NCBI GenBank assembly: GCA_009823395.1
Contig: CM020513.1
Location: 10,223,501-10,287,500 of the forward strand
Length of the DNA: 64,000 nucleotides
Reading direction: 5' to 3'
Source of the DNA: Thamnaconus septentrionalis
Lineage: Eukaryota; Chordata; Actinopteri; Tetraodontiformes; Monacanthidae
Positions 26,301-37,194 of the stretch are shown in pieces; position 1 is the first letter of the stretch; every line of letters starts with the position of its first letter. Below the pieces are notes generated by a model. That model saw nothing but the letters and a program-made list of their open reading frames with translations, was not told where the DNA came from and made no database searches. The position numbers were made by a program, and so were the translations under genes.

Positions 26301-29300
26301 GTACGTGGAGAGGTGTCGGCGCCACCGCTGGCGGTGCGCTGAGGTCACCTTCGCCTGCCGGGACGAGGCTCTGCGTCGCCACTGGGTCGCCAGCATCCGG
26401 GAGCAGCTCGCCGCCATCGGTACGCGCACGCCGCCGCCACACACGTGTCTTGATTGTGGAGAGACTCTCTCGGTGACGCTGTTTTTTGTGTTGTTGTTGT
26501 CGTTGTTGTCGTTGTTTTCTCCTCCAGCCAGCCGACCCCGACGCCTGCTGGTCTACATCAACCCGTACGGCGGGAAGCAGCAGGGAAAACGCATCTACGA
26601 GGAAAAGGTGGCGCCGCTGTTCGCCCAGGCGGGGATAGACACACACGTGATTGGTAGGTCCTGGGCAATCCACTTCCTGTTTCTCGGGCTCCTCCTCCCA
26701 TCCAAGGTTAATCACGGTAGCTGCGTTTCCATTACCCCGAGAATTGCGCAAAACCTAAATATCGCAATTAAAAACTGGTAATGGAAAAAGTTCTCAAATA
26801 TCGCTAAAAGGTTTTCACGCTCTCACGAGGTGGTTTTTCAGACGGATCGATGTAGAGGTATATCGCAGTTGTGTCATGGAAAGACTTTTTCGCATTTACG
26901 CGTCACCGGACGAGGTCACGTGACCAGTGAAAATGACGCATTATGTTTGGAAGGAGGAGGAAACAATTTTTTTTTTTACAAGTAATCGAAGAAAAAAAAG
27001 CAAACGTAATTGTCGGAAATCTCGCGGAAAACATACGAGAATTACGCCCCTCAAGAATTACGAGAATTCTCGCAGGACGAGATTTTACGAGGATTACGGC
27101 TCATGCGCTTCACACCATTCAATGGAAGCACCTGCAAATCGCAATTGGACTTTGTCAAAATTTTTGAAATAATTAAATCAATTAAAAACTGTAATGGAAA
27201 CAGAGCTACTGTCTTGTAACGCAGTGGTTCTCAACTGGTCTCGGGCCTCGGCACCCACATTTCTTTCGTTATTATGAAGTCGCGACCCAAATTTATTCCA
27301 CAGCACTCAAAATTATTCTATAAAAATAAAAATGGTAGCCCACTTTTTATCATGTCTAGTGAATCGATTATTGAAATGATTTCATTGGAAAAAAAAAAAT
27401 TCATGCACACACTGTCATGTCCCCGTTGTGCGTTGCAGTCACCGAGTACGCCAACCACGCCAGAGATCACCTGAGGAAAGAGGCGGAGCTGAAGAAGCTT
27501 GACGGGTGAGAGCATCAAATCATCGAGTGGCCTTTCACAACAAAAGCACTGCAGGGAACCAGTGTAGCTGACAGGAGACCCGAAGGTGTACGATTCACTT
27601 CTCAGTCTCCCCAGAATTGAAGAAAGAGGAAGCTTTAATTATCTTATTCCTTTTTTCAGAAAGTCTGGAGACTTTCAAGTTGCAAAAGAGCTCCTGCTGG
27701 AGGTTCCTATTTTGTCTGCGACAGATGACCATCAAAGTGGACGTCATGGGACTAAAACTGAACATTTTGCAGTTAAATAAAAACCTCCAGGATGACACAT
27801 AAAGCACCAAAATAACAAAAAAACAAACCTTAAATTTAGTTCCCTTGAAATAGATTTCTGTGCCTGCTTCTTCCATCGCGCACGCCTCCGTCAACCCGGT
27901 GACTGATGATTTTTTTTTGGCTCTCCCGCTCAGGGTGGTGTGTGTCGGAGGGGATGGCATGTTCAGCGAGATCATCCACGGCCTGGTCTGGAGGACGCAG
28001 GTGGACGGCGGCGTGGACCCAAACTGTCCGGAGGAAGCTCTGTCTCCCTGCTCCCTTCGCATCGGCATCATCCCGGCAGGTCGGGCTCACAAGCAAAGAT
28101 CCCGGATGTTTTTTTTTGGCAGTGGAAGCGTTTGCAGTGACTCACCGTTTCCCAATTTGTCTGTTTTGTTCAAGGTTCCACCGACTGCATCTGCTTCGCC
28201 ACCGTGGGCACCAACGACCCCGTGACCTCAGCCCTGCACGTCATAGTGGGTGAGTCACGACACATCGTCATCTGGTAACGTCGGATGTCTAAATACAAGA
28301 ACACCCAGTTAAGTTAAAAAAAAAAAAAAGGACATGATAGCATCAATTCATACCGTGAATAAATAGCTTATGAGTCTTTTTCCAAAATTAACCATCCGGA
28401 AGTGTGATTTTCTTCAACAACCCACCTGCTGGAAACACTTCAACTACCACTAATGTTCTCCACGATGCAAAAGTTCTGCATGTTGCTTTTCTTTTTCCAC
28501 GTCCAGCTTTTATTGTTGGTGTGTTTGCTGCAAAATGAGGGCCTACATTTAGAAAAAACTCATTTGCTATTTCAGTTTTGTCATCAAACTGAAAGAGCTG
28601 ATTTTATTCGCGTTCTCATTCCGCATAATCCGGTAATATATTGCAGCCACTATCTTGCGTACGCTGCTTTCGGTTCTGGTACGAAGCCTTGGTTTTGTGG
28701 CCGTGTGTGCAGGAGACTCGCAGCCGATGGACGTGTGCTCGGTGCACCACAACAACTCCTTCCTGCGGTACTCGGTCTCCCTGCTGGGCTACGGTTTCTA
28801 CGGCGACGTGCTGACCGACAGCGAGAGGAAGAGGTGGATGGGACCGGCCAGATACGACCTCTCAGGTAGTTCACTGGGCCACTGAAAGGGAAATCTGCCA
28901 CTTTTTTGCTACATTCAATACAGTCCCAGCTACTTTAGAATTAAGGGGGGGGGGGATTGATTCTTAGATTAATCGCGATTATAACATTGCTAATTAAGAA
29001 TTAATTCACAAATTTTATATATATATATACACATATACACACAAATCGAATTGAATGGTCAGGTGCCTAGCGATTCCCAGCCCTATTTAAAATGCCCTTT
29101 AATCTTTTTTCTGTTATGAATAATACTGATGAAAACTACAACTTACACTAATGTTTCCAGACAACTACAGGACAATTACCAACACTCGCTCATATACAAA
29201 TGGTCCAAGTGTAAGTGTGTGATTGCAGCTCACTGCTGATGCCCGCCCCCTGCTGACACTGTGACTTGCTGCAGGTGTGAAGATGTTCCTGACTCATCAT

Positions 29301-31883
29301 TACTATGAAGGCACAGTGTCCTACCTGCCCGCCGGAGACATCATAGGCACGCCCAGGGACGCTGCCAGGTGTCGCTCAGGGTAAGTCAGATCCTCCGCCG
29401 ATGTTCTAATGTCACTTCTTTTCTTTTTAAATCAATTAATCAAACTTTATTTGTGTAGAATCTTTCAGAGATAAAAAATGCAAGGCTCTTCACAAAAATT
29501 AAAAAACAAAATTTAACAGCCAATCAAAACCCTCCCGCCTGCCCCCAAACACACACAGCTAACCACCAATTCAAATATAACTCAGCTAAAATACTACAGA
29601 ATAAAGAAAAGGACCTTGACGCTATAAGACAGTGGAATAAAAAGACATATAAAAATATGCATGGAACAAAATGACCTGAAAAAGCACCAAAGACAACAGG
29701 CTTTAAAGCTAATAGACAAGACAAGTAAATGAAAGTAACAGAAGTCAGTTAAAGGCCAAACTAAAAGGTGAGTCTTGAGTTTCCAGCCACCGTAGGTTTT
29801 TTTTGTTTTTTGTTTTAGGATAAGATTTATTTTTAAACCAGTGTCCAGAAATAGGCCAGTTTTCAAAGCCTCAGATGCAATATCTACTTCTGTACTAAGG
29901 CTGCCAAGTTGTCTTTCAAGTTGAAGCAGCACTGGCTAGTAAAACGCAGCAAAAATGTATGTTAACAAGCGTGAATATTTGCAGCAGAAATTGTTTTTTT
30001 TTCAGGCTGGTTAGTCTTGAGTGTTTATTGCTGAGAGTATTGGTGACTGTACACTTCAATGCCAGCAGTCATAATGAGCTTCATTCACATCTTCTTCTCC
30101 CTGTGAATCGCCAGCTGTGTGGTTTGTCATCACAACGGGCAGCTGCGCTCAGAGACGGAGGGGCGCTACGAGGCGGACGAAGCGTTGGACGCAGGTGAGC
30201 GCACTCAGCCAGTGACTGCAGCAGACCTTTCAGCCAGCAGGGGGCAGTGGCAGAAAACATCTGAACTGCTGCCGTGTGTGTGTGTCTGTGTTTTTCCTTT
30301 GTAGAGAGCAACAGCGAGTGGAGGACAATCAGGGGGAAGTTCCTGGCCATCAACGCAGCCAGCATGAGCTGCGCTTGCCCCCGCAGCCCCAAAGGCCTCT
30401 CGCCCGCCGCCCACCTGGCCGACGGCACCACCGACCTCATCCTGGTGCGCAAGTGCTCCCGCTTCGACTTCCTCAGGCACCTTCTGCGACACACCAGCAA
30501 AGACGACCAGGTAGAGCCGAGCTGCCTTTTGCTGTTGCGCTTTGACTCCCAGTCGATGGCTGGGTCTGAAAAATCACCCGACTGGTGGAGTCTCAGGATC
30601 CGGAAAAATCCAGTTTAAAAATCACCCGATCGTACCCGGAAACCACAGTTTTTTCCTTGTAATGAAGTCACGACCTCAGTTTATTTCACAAAAATAAAAA
30701 CGCTAGGCCACTTTATATCATGTCTATTAACAAAATGATTGAATTACATTGTATGTCCTGCAAAATAAATGCCCAATATTTTATCTATAAATATATATAT
30801 TTTAAAATATGATACAGGTAGTTTTGAATTAAGGTGAATGCATCTTCAAATTGCAAAATCGGAATAACTTAACACAACCTTTAAGTGTTTTTATGTTTTT
30901 TTTAAATAATTAATTAAAAACCAGGACAGAATTTGAATATTTTAGATAAATAGAAAATATTTGTCCGCACCGTTCAGTGCCTTTCGCCCCTTTAGAGCAA
31001 AAGTCTTTATGAAGAGCTGGTTGTTGGCCCTTCATTCAAATTTTTTCTGCTTGGAATTACAGTCGCAATCATTTCATCAGACGGGGTAAAGCAAACAAAA
31101 AATCATTCCAACTTCATGAGCAACCCTGTAATAGAATAGAGTGCCAATATTAATCCCACATTGGGGAACTTTGTAAGTAATGGAAGTTTAAACATAGTGA
31201 TCAATATCTGCAAATATGTGCAATATGTAGATACAAATCTAAAGGATTGATCTTATTACACAAATAACAATCAATACCGATAACAACATTGGTATCGATG
31301 TTCACGATATTTCTATTGATACGCCCACCGCTGCTATGCAGTGAACACCGACGTTCACTCTCAATTCAGACGGCGCTACTAACTGAGGAAGCCCCTGTAT
31401 CGTCAGTAGGGGGCGATACCAGGACGACGTTCGTCACTGACTCCGACCCCCCCCCCTCCAACAGTTCGACCTGTCCTTCGTGGAGGTGCACCGAGTGCGC
31501 CGCTTCCGCTTCACCCCGCGCCACTGCCAGAGCGACTCGGACCTGGAGCTGCTGGACCTGCGCGACAGCGGCAAGCACCATCAGATCTTCAGCCACATCT
31601 GCCGGGACCACCCGGCCTGCGGCTGCGCCCCCGCCTACAGCAGCTGGAACTGCGACGGCGAAATCCTCAACCACACGGCCATCGACGTCAGGTAGGGTGT
31701 CGCGCTTTCTGATTGGCTGTTGCTGAACTGTTCACAAGGTGGGGGGGGAAGACCCACGTGTGGACTGAACGACTTCTTCTGGTGTTTTTCAGGGTTCACT
31801 GCCGGCTCATCAAGCTGTTTGCCCGAGGGATCGAGGAGCCGGCGGTGTTCAGCGACGACCACGCCAACCCCTGTGCACTCTAG
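20043..31883 (+). CDS. cerk: Ceramide kinase
   Basis: Ceramide kinase phosphorylates ceramide to ceramide-1-phosphate using ATP, at Golgi and plasma membranes. Exons: 20043-20178, 24944-25105, 26297-26419, 26528-26653, 27439-27505, 27934-28079, 28175-28249, 28713-28865, 29275-29380, 30115-30194, 30305-30510, 31465-31691, 31793-31883; total 565 residues against 537 in human. The N-terminal third is the PH-like region (PVSEIISV, RRHRWRCAEVTF). The diacylglycerol-kinase catalytic domain starts at LLVYINPYGGK. The nucleotide loop is VCVGGDGMFSE at about 208-218, and RIGIIPAGSTDCICF, HHNNSFLRYSVSLLGYGFYGD and SPKGLSPAAHLADGTTDLILVRKCSRFDFLRHL follow. Exon 2 adds an acidic/Ser/Arg insertion (EEEEEDESSSSSSRRR) that explains part of the extra length. 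The 5' exon is followed by a 4.8-kb intron full of miniature elements. Confidence 0.97.
20638..20995. mobile_element. hAT-type MITE (CAGAGGTGGGTAAACT ends)
   Basis: The left end CAGAGGTGGGTAAACTTTTTGA and the right end GTAGTTTGCCCATGCCTG are inverted relatives, with GGGCCACA/GGCCACATTTGGCCC just inside, as in many hAT (Charlie-like) miniature elements. An opposite-strand copy is at 60833-61190. Confidence 0.75.
21954..22401. mobile_element. AGGGATGCAAAT...GTTAACATCCCT MITE, copy 1
   Basis: The ends are AGGGATGCAAATTATCGATTAAT and ATTGTTAACATCCCT, with repeated ATTAAT/ATCGAT motifs and an internal run of about 29 T. It shares body and ends with 50932-51374 and, inverted, with 54249-54525. Non-coding. 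Confidence 0.75.
23290..23356. repeat. (CT)n-(CA)n compound microsatellite
   Basis: CT dinucleotides from about 23298 to 23334 pass directly into CA dinucleotides to about 23355, in cerk intron 1. Confidence 0.95.
24088..24872. mobile_element. Foldback-type element in cerk intron 1
   Basis: The left arm (GGAGGCGTATTGCATTTACTTGG, then CTGTTTTTCGGGGTAATT repeats to about 24260) is matched inverted by the right arm (about 24720-24872, ending CCAAGCCAATGCAATACGCTTC). Each arm is about 150-180 bases of imperfect tandem CTGTTTTT/AAAAACAG units, enclosing roughly 450 bases of unique sequence. No transposase frame is present, so mobilisation, if any, was in trans. Confidence 0.6.
25622..25750. mobile_element. 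Fragment of CAGTGGTTCTCAACTGG-type hAT repeat
   Basis: The body ATGAAGTCGCCACCCAAATTTATTCC...CACTTTCTATCATGTTTAG matches the fuller copy at 27220-27395 and the fragment at 30655-30760. The short end motif AGTTGAGAAACGCTGG at about 26129-26144 belongs to the same family, as does CGTTTCTCAACTGG near 6570. Confidence 0.55.
25780..26096. mobile_element. MITE with ACTGCCAGTCAAAACTTTGG end, second copy
   Basis: Same ends and interior as 10541-10882 (CATGACTGTTTACATTGTAGATT, ATCAAAACTGTGAATGAGCAC, GTGAAATAACTCAAGCAAG). It lies just upstream of cerk exon 3. Confidence 0.7.
26717..27209. mobile_element. GTAGCTGCGTTTCCATTA...TAATGGAAACAGAGCTAC MITE
   Basis: Clear terminal inverted repeats of about 18 bases enclose 490 bases that include ATATCGCAATTAAAAAC near one end and its inverted relative near the other. 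Non-coding. It lies in the cerk intron before the exon at 27439, directly abutting the hAT-type fragment at 27220. Confidence 0.75.
27220..27395. mobile_element. CAGTGGTTCTCAACTGG-type hAT repeat
   Basis: It begins GCAGTGGTTCTCAACTGGTCT and continues GAAGTCGCGACCCAAATTTATTCC, the classic opening of a dispersed vertebrate hAT-derived family. Truncated; no reading frame. Confidence 0.55.
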
Positions 31884-32090
31884 ACCACGTCATGTGATCC
31901 CCCACACCCCCCAACACACTCCACTCTGTTACAGCCAGGGAGTCCAGTTGACCTGGACCCAGTCATCGCGTCTTCGCGACCTTCTCCATTCGACTCGACT
32001 CGGACCGACTCTCGCTGGTTGTTTTGACTCTGACTTTCCTCGACTCCTACAACACCTTGTGTATTTATTTAGCTCTCAATTAGGCTAGCA

Positions 32091-32096
32091 AATAAA
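32091..32096 (+). other. cerk: cerk poly(A) signal AATAAA
   Basis: This is the first canonical AATAAA after the cerk stop, giving a 3' UTR of about 220 bases. Other signals further right, such as ATTTAATAAAG near 34485, could serve longer transcripts. Confidence 0.5.
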
Positions 32097-33062
32097 CAAT
32101 AGCGTATTTGCACTTTATGCATTTTACAGTAGGCGCAGACACATCCTGCAGCGGATCATCACAAGTTCATTCACATTTAGAAAGATTTGCATCGGCGGCG
32201 CCAGTGGTGAAATTATTTTTGAGTGAATTAAGTGGAGTTTTATGTTACATTCCCTAAAGATGATCACACACACACACACATATACTATACACACCATATT
32301 GCGTGAAACACAGCCATACTCCAGCAGTCTTGCACCTCATGCAGAGGAAGGACCTAGCGGAGGTTCAGGCGCTGACTCCTCCTCCTCCTCCTCCTCCTCC
32401 TCCTCCTCTTCCTCTCTATTCTCACTGGGCTCTGGAGAAGGTAAATGTCGTGCACGCTGCTGCGTCCGTATGCACTGACGTTGATCCGCGCGCGTCAGAG
32501 GCAGCAATCTGGTTTTGCGCTCTCATCCCGCAGTCTGCACATGGCCGAGCCGGGCTTATCTGACGTCGTACAGCGCAGACTGGGATCCTTTGGGTTCCCT
32601 TTGAAAAATACAACAGTCGTGTACCAGCATATTGGAAGAAAAACAAACATGAATGTTAAAATTCATTGTTTCACTGCTTTTTTTCGCCAGCACTAGGTCA
32701 TCATGATATATTTAACCTTACATGTCGGATTACGTCGCCCGAGTTCCCGTCACACTGTGAACTGTATATGAAGTCGGACAACATGGGAACAAACATTGGG
32801 ATCAAAGTATGGAATCGCCTCATATATACATGACATCACTGTTACCACAATCTTTTGTTATTTATATTTAAAAAAAACACAACTCTGTGCAACATTAGCT
32901 TGGTTATTATTATTCGTTTTATGTAGTTGAGTTATTTTTCAATTGATTCTGTGCTGAAGATTAGGAAGCCGAATGTCGTAGTTGTTCAAATGAAACTAGG
33001 ATCTAAACATATGCAACCTTGGACAAGAGCTCCACAGTAGACACATGTAGCTTTTTGTTTAG

Positions 33063-33075
33063 AGGTCAAAGGTCA
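33063..33075 (+). promoter_or_regulatory. DR1 nuclear-receptor element
   Basis: AGGTCA-A-AGGTCA is an exact direct repeat spaced by one base, the consensus bound by PPAR/RXR, HNF4 and COUP-TF. It lies 1.2 kb past the cerk stop and 2.7 kb before the peptide gene's ATG. Function is inferred from the motif only. Confidence 0.4.
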
Positions 33076-34220
33076 AAAGGGGGCGGGGATCACTGAAATA
33101 ACTTCAAACAGGAAGTCGTTCTAAAATCTTAACGTCTGTCTGGACTGAACTGTAGCTCTGTGTAGCTCCCCGTCCGCTGCGCACGGTCTCGTAAAGGTAG
33201 CGAAAGCATCCATAATCTGACTTTTTCCATCTTCTTTATATTGGAAAAAAAAAAAAAGAATCAATAGATGGGGAAAATCAAATTATCTCCTGTCTCCTCT
33301 CTTCATCTGCTGTGACCTGACAGGAAGTCGAGTATCGGCACTGGACCCGTGGTACCGTGGAAGCCGTTTCTGTTTCCTCTCTGCTCACATTGAGCGGGAC
33401 TCAAACTGAAGGGGGAGGGAACGGTCACGGCGAATGGTGTTTCTTTGTCTGTTTTTCTAAAAAAAAAATAATAATAATAATAATAATAATGGTCACAATC
33501 AGCTTTCTTTTGTGTTTCTAAGCCGAACCAAATACCAGACAGGGTTCAACCGTGTAGCTTTCTGCCGCTTATTTGTCAGAAGCGCCGAGCCGCAGGTGCA
33601 ACACCTCCTCCTCGGTTTGTGGGGAGCTGGTGGGCCTGCGAAGCCTCAGCTCAGCTGTCTGTTGAAGGACCATCAGTCTGGCCGGCAGCACTAGTGAGGT
33701 CGACTGGTCACAATCGACTGACCAGCCCTCAGGCTGTTCGTCTACATTTCGCAATTTATGACAGAGTTCAGCGTGTCTGCCTCCCCCCCCCCTCCCTTCT
33801 CCTTCCCTAACTGTGAAGCTAACTGCTAACATGCTATTGGACGAGATGTTTTTTCCCCCCACTATTTATGCACAGTGTCTCACAATCCTCCAGGTGTTGG
33901 TAGCGTATGAGCAGCGCCTCAGATTGACCGCAATGTAGACGATGGTTGCAACAGCTGCATTAATTATGCAACAGTTAATATTAACTTTAGTTAGCTTGAA
34001 CGATATTTTTTCCCCGTAGCTTTAAAAGGCTTCTGTTGTACGAAATAAGCTTCGACGCTTGGAGGCAAATATCTGGTGGGTCACTCAGACCAACAAAAGG
34101 TTCTTTTTGAATTAGCGACTGGAGGGGAAAAAAAAGTTTAATCACAAAGTCCATTTTCAATCGTAGCCGAAGATGATCAGCTTATTCCGCACCAGCAAAC
34201 AATGTAGTGCACAATTCACC

Positions 34221-34233
34221 GGGTCAAAGGTCA
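34221..34233 (+). promoter_or_regulatory. Second DR1 nuclear-receptor element
   Basis: GGGTCA-A-AGGTCA has one mismatch to the ideal DR1 and lies about 1.5 kb before the peptide gene's coding start. Confidence 0.35.
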
Positions 34234-35379
34234 AGGCTGAAGACAGTTTGAATGTGATTGATTGCGCTCATGTACCTACTGACGTGTGCGTGTGAAGACC
34301 TCTCGTGAGGTTTCGCTCTCGGTGAAGAATCTGACTGAATTTGTTTGGCTGCCCGTGAACACGAGAACTCGCCGCAACACGAACAATGTGCTGATGTTTA
34401 GAAAATAAATGCAGCAACGACAGAAATATTTAACCAAGCTGATGTCTCATGTAGAACAAGATTACTCTTAACTGTTTGTCAAATATTTAATAAAGAAAAA
34501 GTATGATTAGTCACATGTCAGCACTTTGATTTGGTGGATTTGTTCATTTCATTTGATCCAGTAGTTTAGCCGACCGCCACCTTTAATCAGATCTGCACCT
34601 GCTCGTTCTCTCATCTGCTGTAGCCGTTTCATTACCGGGAAATATTCATAATAAAAAAAATAAAAAAAAACATTCTCAGCTGTTCTGTGTTGATTGTCTT
34701 CATTTAATTTTCTGGGTTTTTCCTGCTTTTGAGGAAACGGTTTGGCCTTTGAGACATCAGCGATGGCCCAAAGATAAAAAAAAAAAAAACACCATTAGGA
34801 CTTTACCTTTATTTTTATTCCATTATGACAAATCCTGAATCCATCAACTGTTTTACTTTCTGAATAATCTTTATAAATTGATGGTTGTCTGACTAGCAGG
34901 TTGGAGGTAACAACATACGTTTTTGCGGGTTCCATGACGTCTCTAAAAAAAAAAAAAGAAAAAGCTACAAAATAAATTTAAAAAGATAGGACACTTATAG
35001 GACAGGTTCTCTGTTTTTTTGGCGGGTGTTTATTTTCGCAGCGTTCTCACAGAATAATAGAGTGTTGAGCATCAAAGCTCAAAGAACCTGATGCAGAACC
35101 GAGTGCGTTTGAAGTCAAACAGGATGACAGAATCACGAATCACAAATCACAAGTCATAAAAACGTCTCCTCCCGACACGTGTCGGCTGATCAATACGGCG
35201 CGGTGACGCGCGGGTGATTTGCTTTGAACAAACAGCAGGCGGCTCTCGCAGGTGATTAGAGCTCATTAGGGAAGTCGCAGCCAGTAGCGCTGGAAAATCC
35301 GATTCCTCCCTCAGCGTGTGGACACGGCAAATAATCAGACCAATAAAAGTCGGAGTGGGTTCTGTCACCGGGTCGATAC

Positions 35380-35700
35380 CGCGGGGCTACTTAAGGAGGC
35401 GGAGGGGACACCGCCAGTCAGTCAGCAGGTGCAGAGTCTGTGCAGCGTCTGTCCAGGTGAGACTCTTCATCACTCTCTGCTGCTACTGCTGCTACTGCTG
35501 CTGCTGCTGGTGGTGCTGGAGGTCGTCTTGAGGTTTAATGATAAAATTAGCTCGTTTTTACCTAATTACTTAATTATTGAATATCTGTTTTTCTACATCG
35601 TGATGCTTTTCTGTATGTTGTCTTTGGTATGTTTTAACATTTTGCCATTTCAGCACGAGATTTAAATGTCAAGTGTTAACAACTGTGTTTGTCTCCTCAG
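35380..35700 (+). promoter_or_regulatory. Probable promoter and 5' non-coding exon of the secreted-peptide gene
   Basis: A weak TATA-like CTACTTAAGG at about 35388 is followed by a GC-rich segment ending in CTGTCCAG|GTGAGA (donor at about 35457), while CTCCTCAG|GAAG at 35700 opens the coding exon. This is the common arrangement of a short 5' UTR exon in peptide-hormone genes. A CTG/TGC repeat at 35477-35512 lies in the intron. Confidence 0.4.
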
Positions 35701-35753
35701 GAAGTCCTCGTCTTCATCTTTAATACCCTGCTTTAATATTTAATATCCTGACG

Positions 35754-37034
35754 ATGACGTTTACCCGAGTAACCCAGGCAGTCCTGCTGTACGCCCTCCT
35801 CGGCGTCATTACATCACTTCCTGTCAGGTACCTTAACTGTCTGTCGGTCTGTTAGGACTGACCCCACACATGAACCAAAATGTATTTACAAACCAAATCC
35901 TAAATCTAATTTTGAATTCTTAATTACATTAACTTGTTTTAAATGATTCTATTTTTCTAAATTCTAACTCTTGTTATTTAACATTCTCATAACTAATAAA
36001 GTAAAAATTATCATCATATCATTTTCATGGCCTATTCAATCTGGGTGAGCCTGTGTATTCTATAGATTAGCCTGTACTGAGCAACCATTCAGGCATGTGA
36101 AGATACATACTGGTTTGACTGGTGTATAACGTCCATATAAAGACTTCACCTTCGGCCTGATCGACGCTCCCAACTCACACGTCAATTTGAAGAAAACATA
36201 CGCCATTGGTTCTTCTCCCAAGTTGTTTGACTGAGGACAAAATATACAGCGTAATGAGTTCCAAAACAAATGGAATTCTGAGACAGAAAAAAAGAAACTA
36301 AGCCACAGGTGGAGTTCTTTTAAATGCTGTGTGGCTTTTTTTTGTCATGTGACTGAAGAGAGGAAAATGAAGTGGAGAGTTTTCTGAATCAGCTGAGACC
36401 CGTGGACGCTCCCTGGTCGCTGTCCCTGATGAAACCCGAGGACACACTGGAGGCCCAACTCAGGTGACTTCACACAAAGACAAAGCTCACACAAACAAGC
36501 AACACATCACATTCATTTGGTCAAAATGTTTCATCAAGTCAAAGTTCAAAGCAAGTTTTGCCGTTCATTTTGTGACCAGGCACCTGCTGTCAGCTGGCCT
36601 GGACCGCAGGAGGCAGCTGGGGGACATCGAGTTCTCCAACAAATACGCAGAGTTCCTGCGTTCCAAAGCCAAACACAGCTCCATCTGTTCCTTCCTCCGC
36701 CGAATGCAGAGTGTTAAAATGAGGTGTGAGACTTGGCCACACATTCTAACGCCGCGCCATACAATGACACACTGCACACATCAAACCACTGGTTTAAAGT
36801 GCAGAGATGCACCACGATGGCCAAATTCACCATCTCACTAACTTCCACCAACAGATTGTTACAGTGCGCAAAGTCAATGGAGGAGTTCTGTTTTATCCTC
36901 TTGTTTAAACCAAACAGAATTAACCTGTTTGTTTTCTCCACAGTGGGGTTGGTGGAGACACAGAGAGAGTGAACCTGCTCCTGCAGCAGTACATGTGTCC
37001 ATCCGTCATCAACGGCTGGCCAGGCTCGCTGTAG
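35754..37034 (+). CDS. Small secreted prepropeptide, possibly secretin/glucagon-superfamily-like
   Basis: Four exons (35754-35827, 36359-36463, 36580-36723, 36944-37034), all joined at phase 2, encode 137 residues. Residues 1-23 or so are a clear signal peptide (TQAVLLYALLGVITSLP). After an acidic pro-region (EENEVESFLNQL, MKPEDTLEAQL) comes DRRR, then 28 residues QLGDIEFSNKYAEFL...SICSFL, then RR. A C-terminal flanking peptide holds one Cys (QQYMCPSVINGWPGSL). The tribasic and dibasic bounds suggest convertase cleavage to a 28-residue peptide starting with Gln (possibly pyroglutamate), without an amidation Gly. F and Y four apart followed by amphipathic spacing recalls secretin/VIP peptides, but the family's first residue His is absent and the frame is shifted by one. 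I cannot assign the family; gene structure and secretion are well supported. Confidence 0.65.
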
Positions 37035-37133
37035 GCCGCAGTGGAGCGCACGGACCGAAAAGACGAACATCTTACCGGAGTCGTCAACTTGTGTTGCCAT
37101 GTTTCATGCGGGAGCACTGATATCTGTAATATT

Positions 37134-37139
37134 ATTAAA
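37134..37139 (+). other. Poly(A) signal ATTAAA of the secreted-peptide gene
   Basis: The variant signal ATTAAA stands 100 bases after the stop and just before the minisatellite begins. Confidence 0.5.
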
Positions 37140-37194
37140 CTGAGTTTTACACTGTAACTGTGTTGGTTAAGTTTCTTCTCACAACTTTTCAGTT

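Larger units (their letters stand above)
32110..35370. other. Spacer between cerk and the secreted-peptide gene
   Basis: No exon is supported. It holds (CTC)n at about 32379-32408, (AAT)n at about 33467-33491, several A runs, and two nuclear-receptor DR1 motifs at 33063-33075 and 34221-34233 (listed separately). Confidence 0.6.

Noticed and set aside
26098..26751. 217-codon minus-strand frame across cerk exons 3 and 4
   Set aside because: Antisense shadow of GC-rich exons; no family resemblance.
31289..31726. 145-codon plus-strand frame over the cerk exon at 31465
   Set aside because: It is in a different frame from the conserved cerk reading and arises from GC-rich codons.
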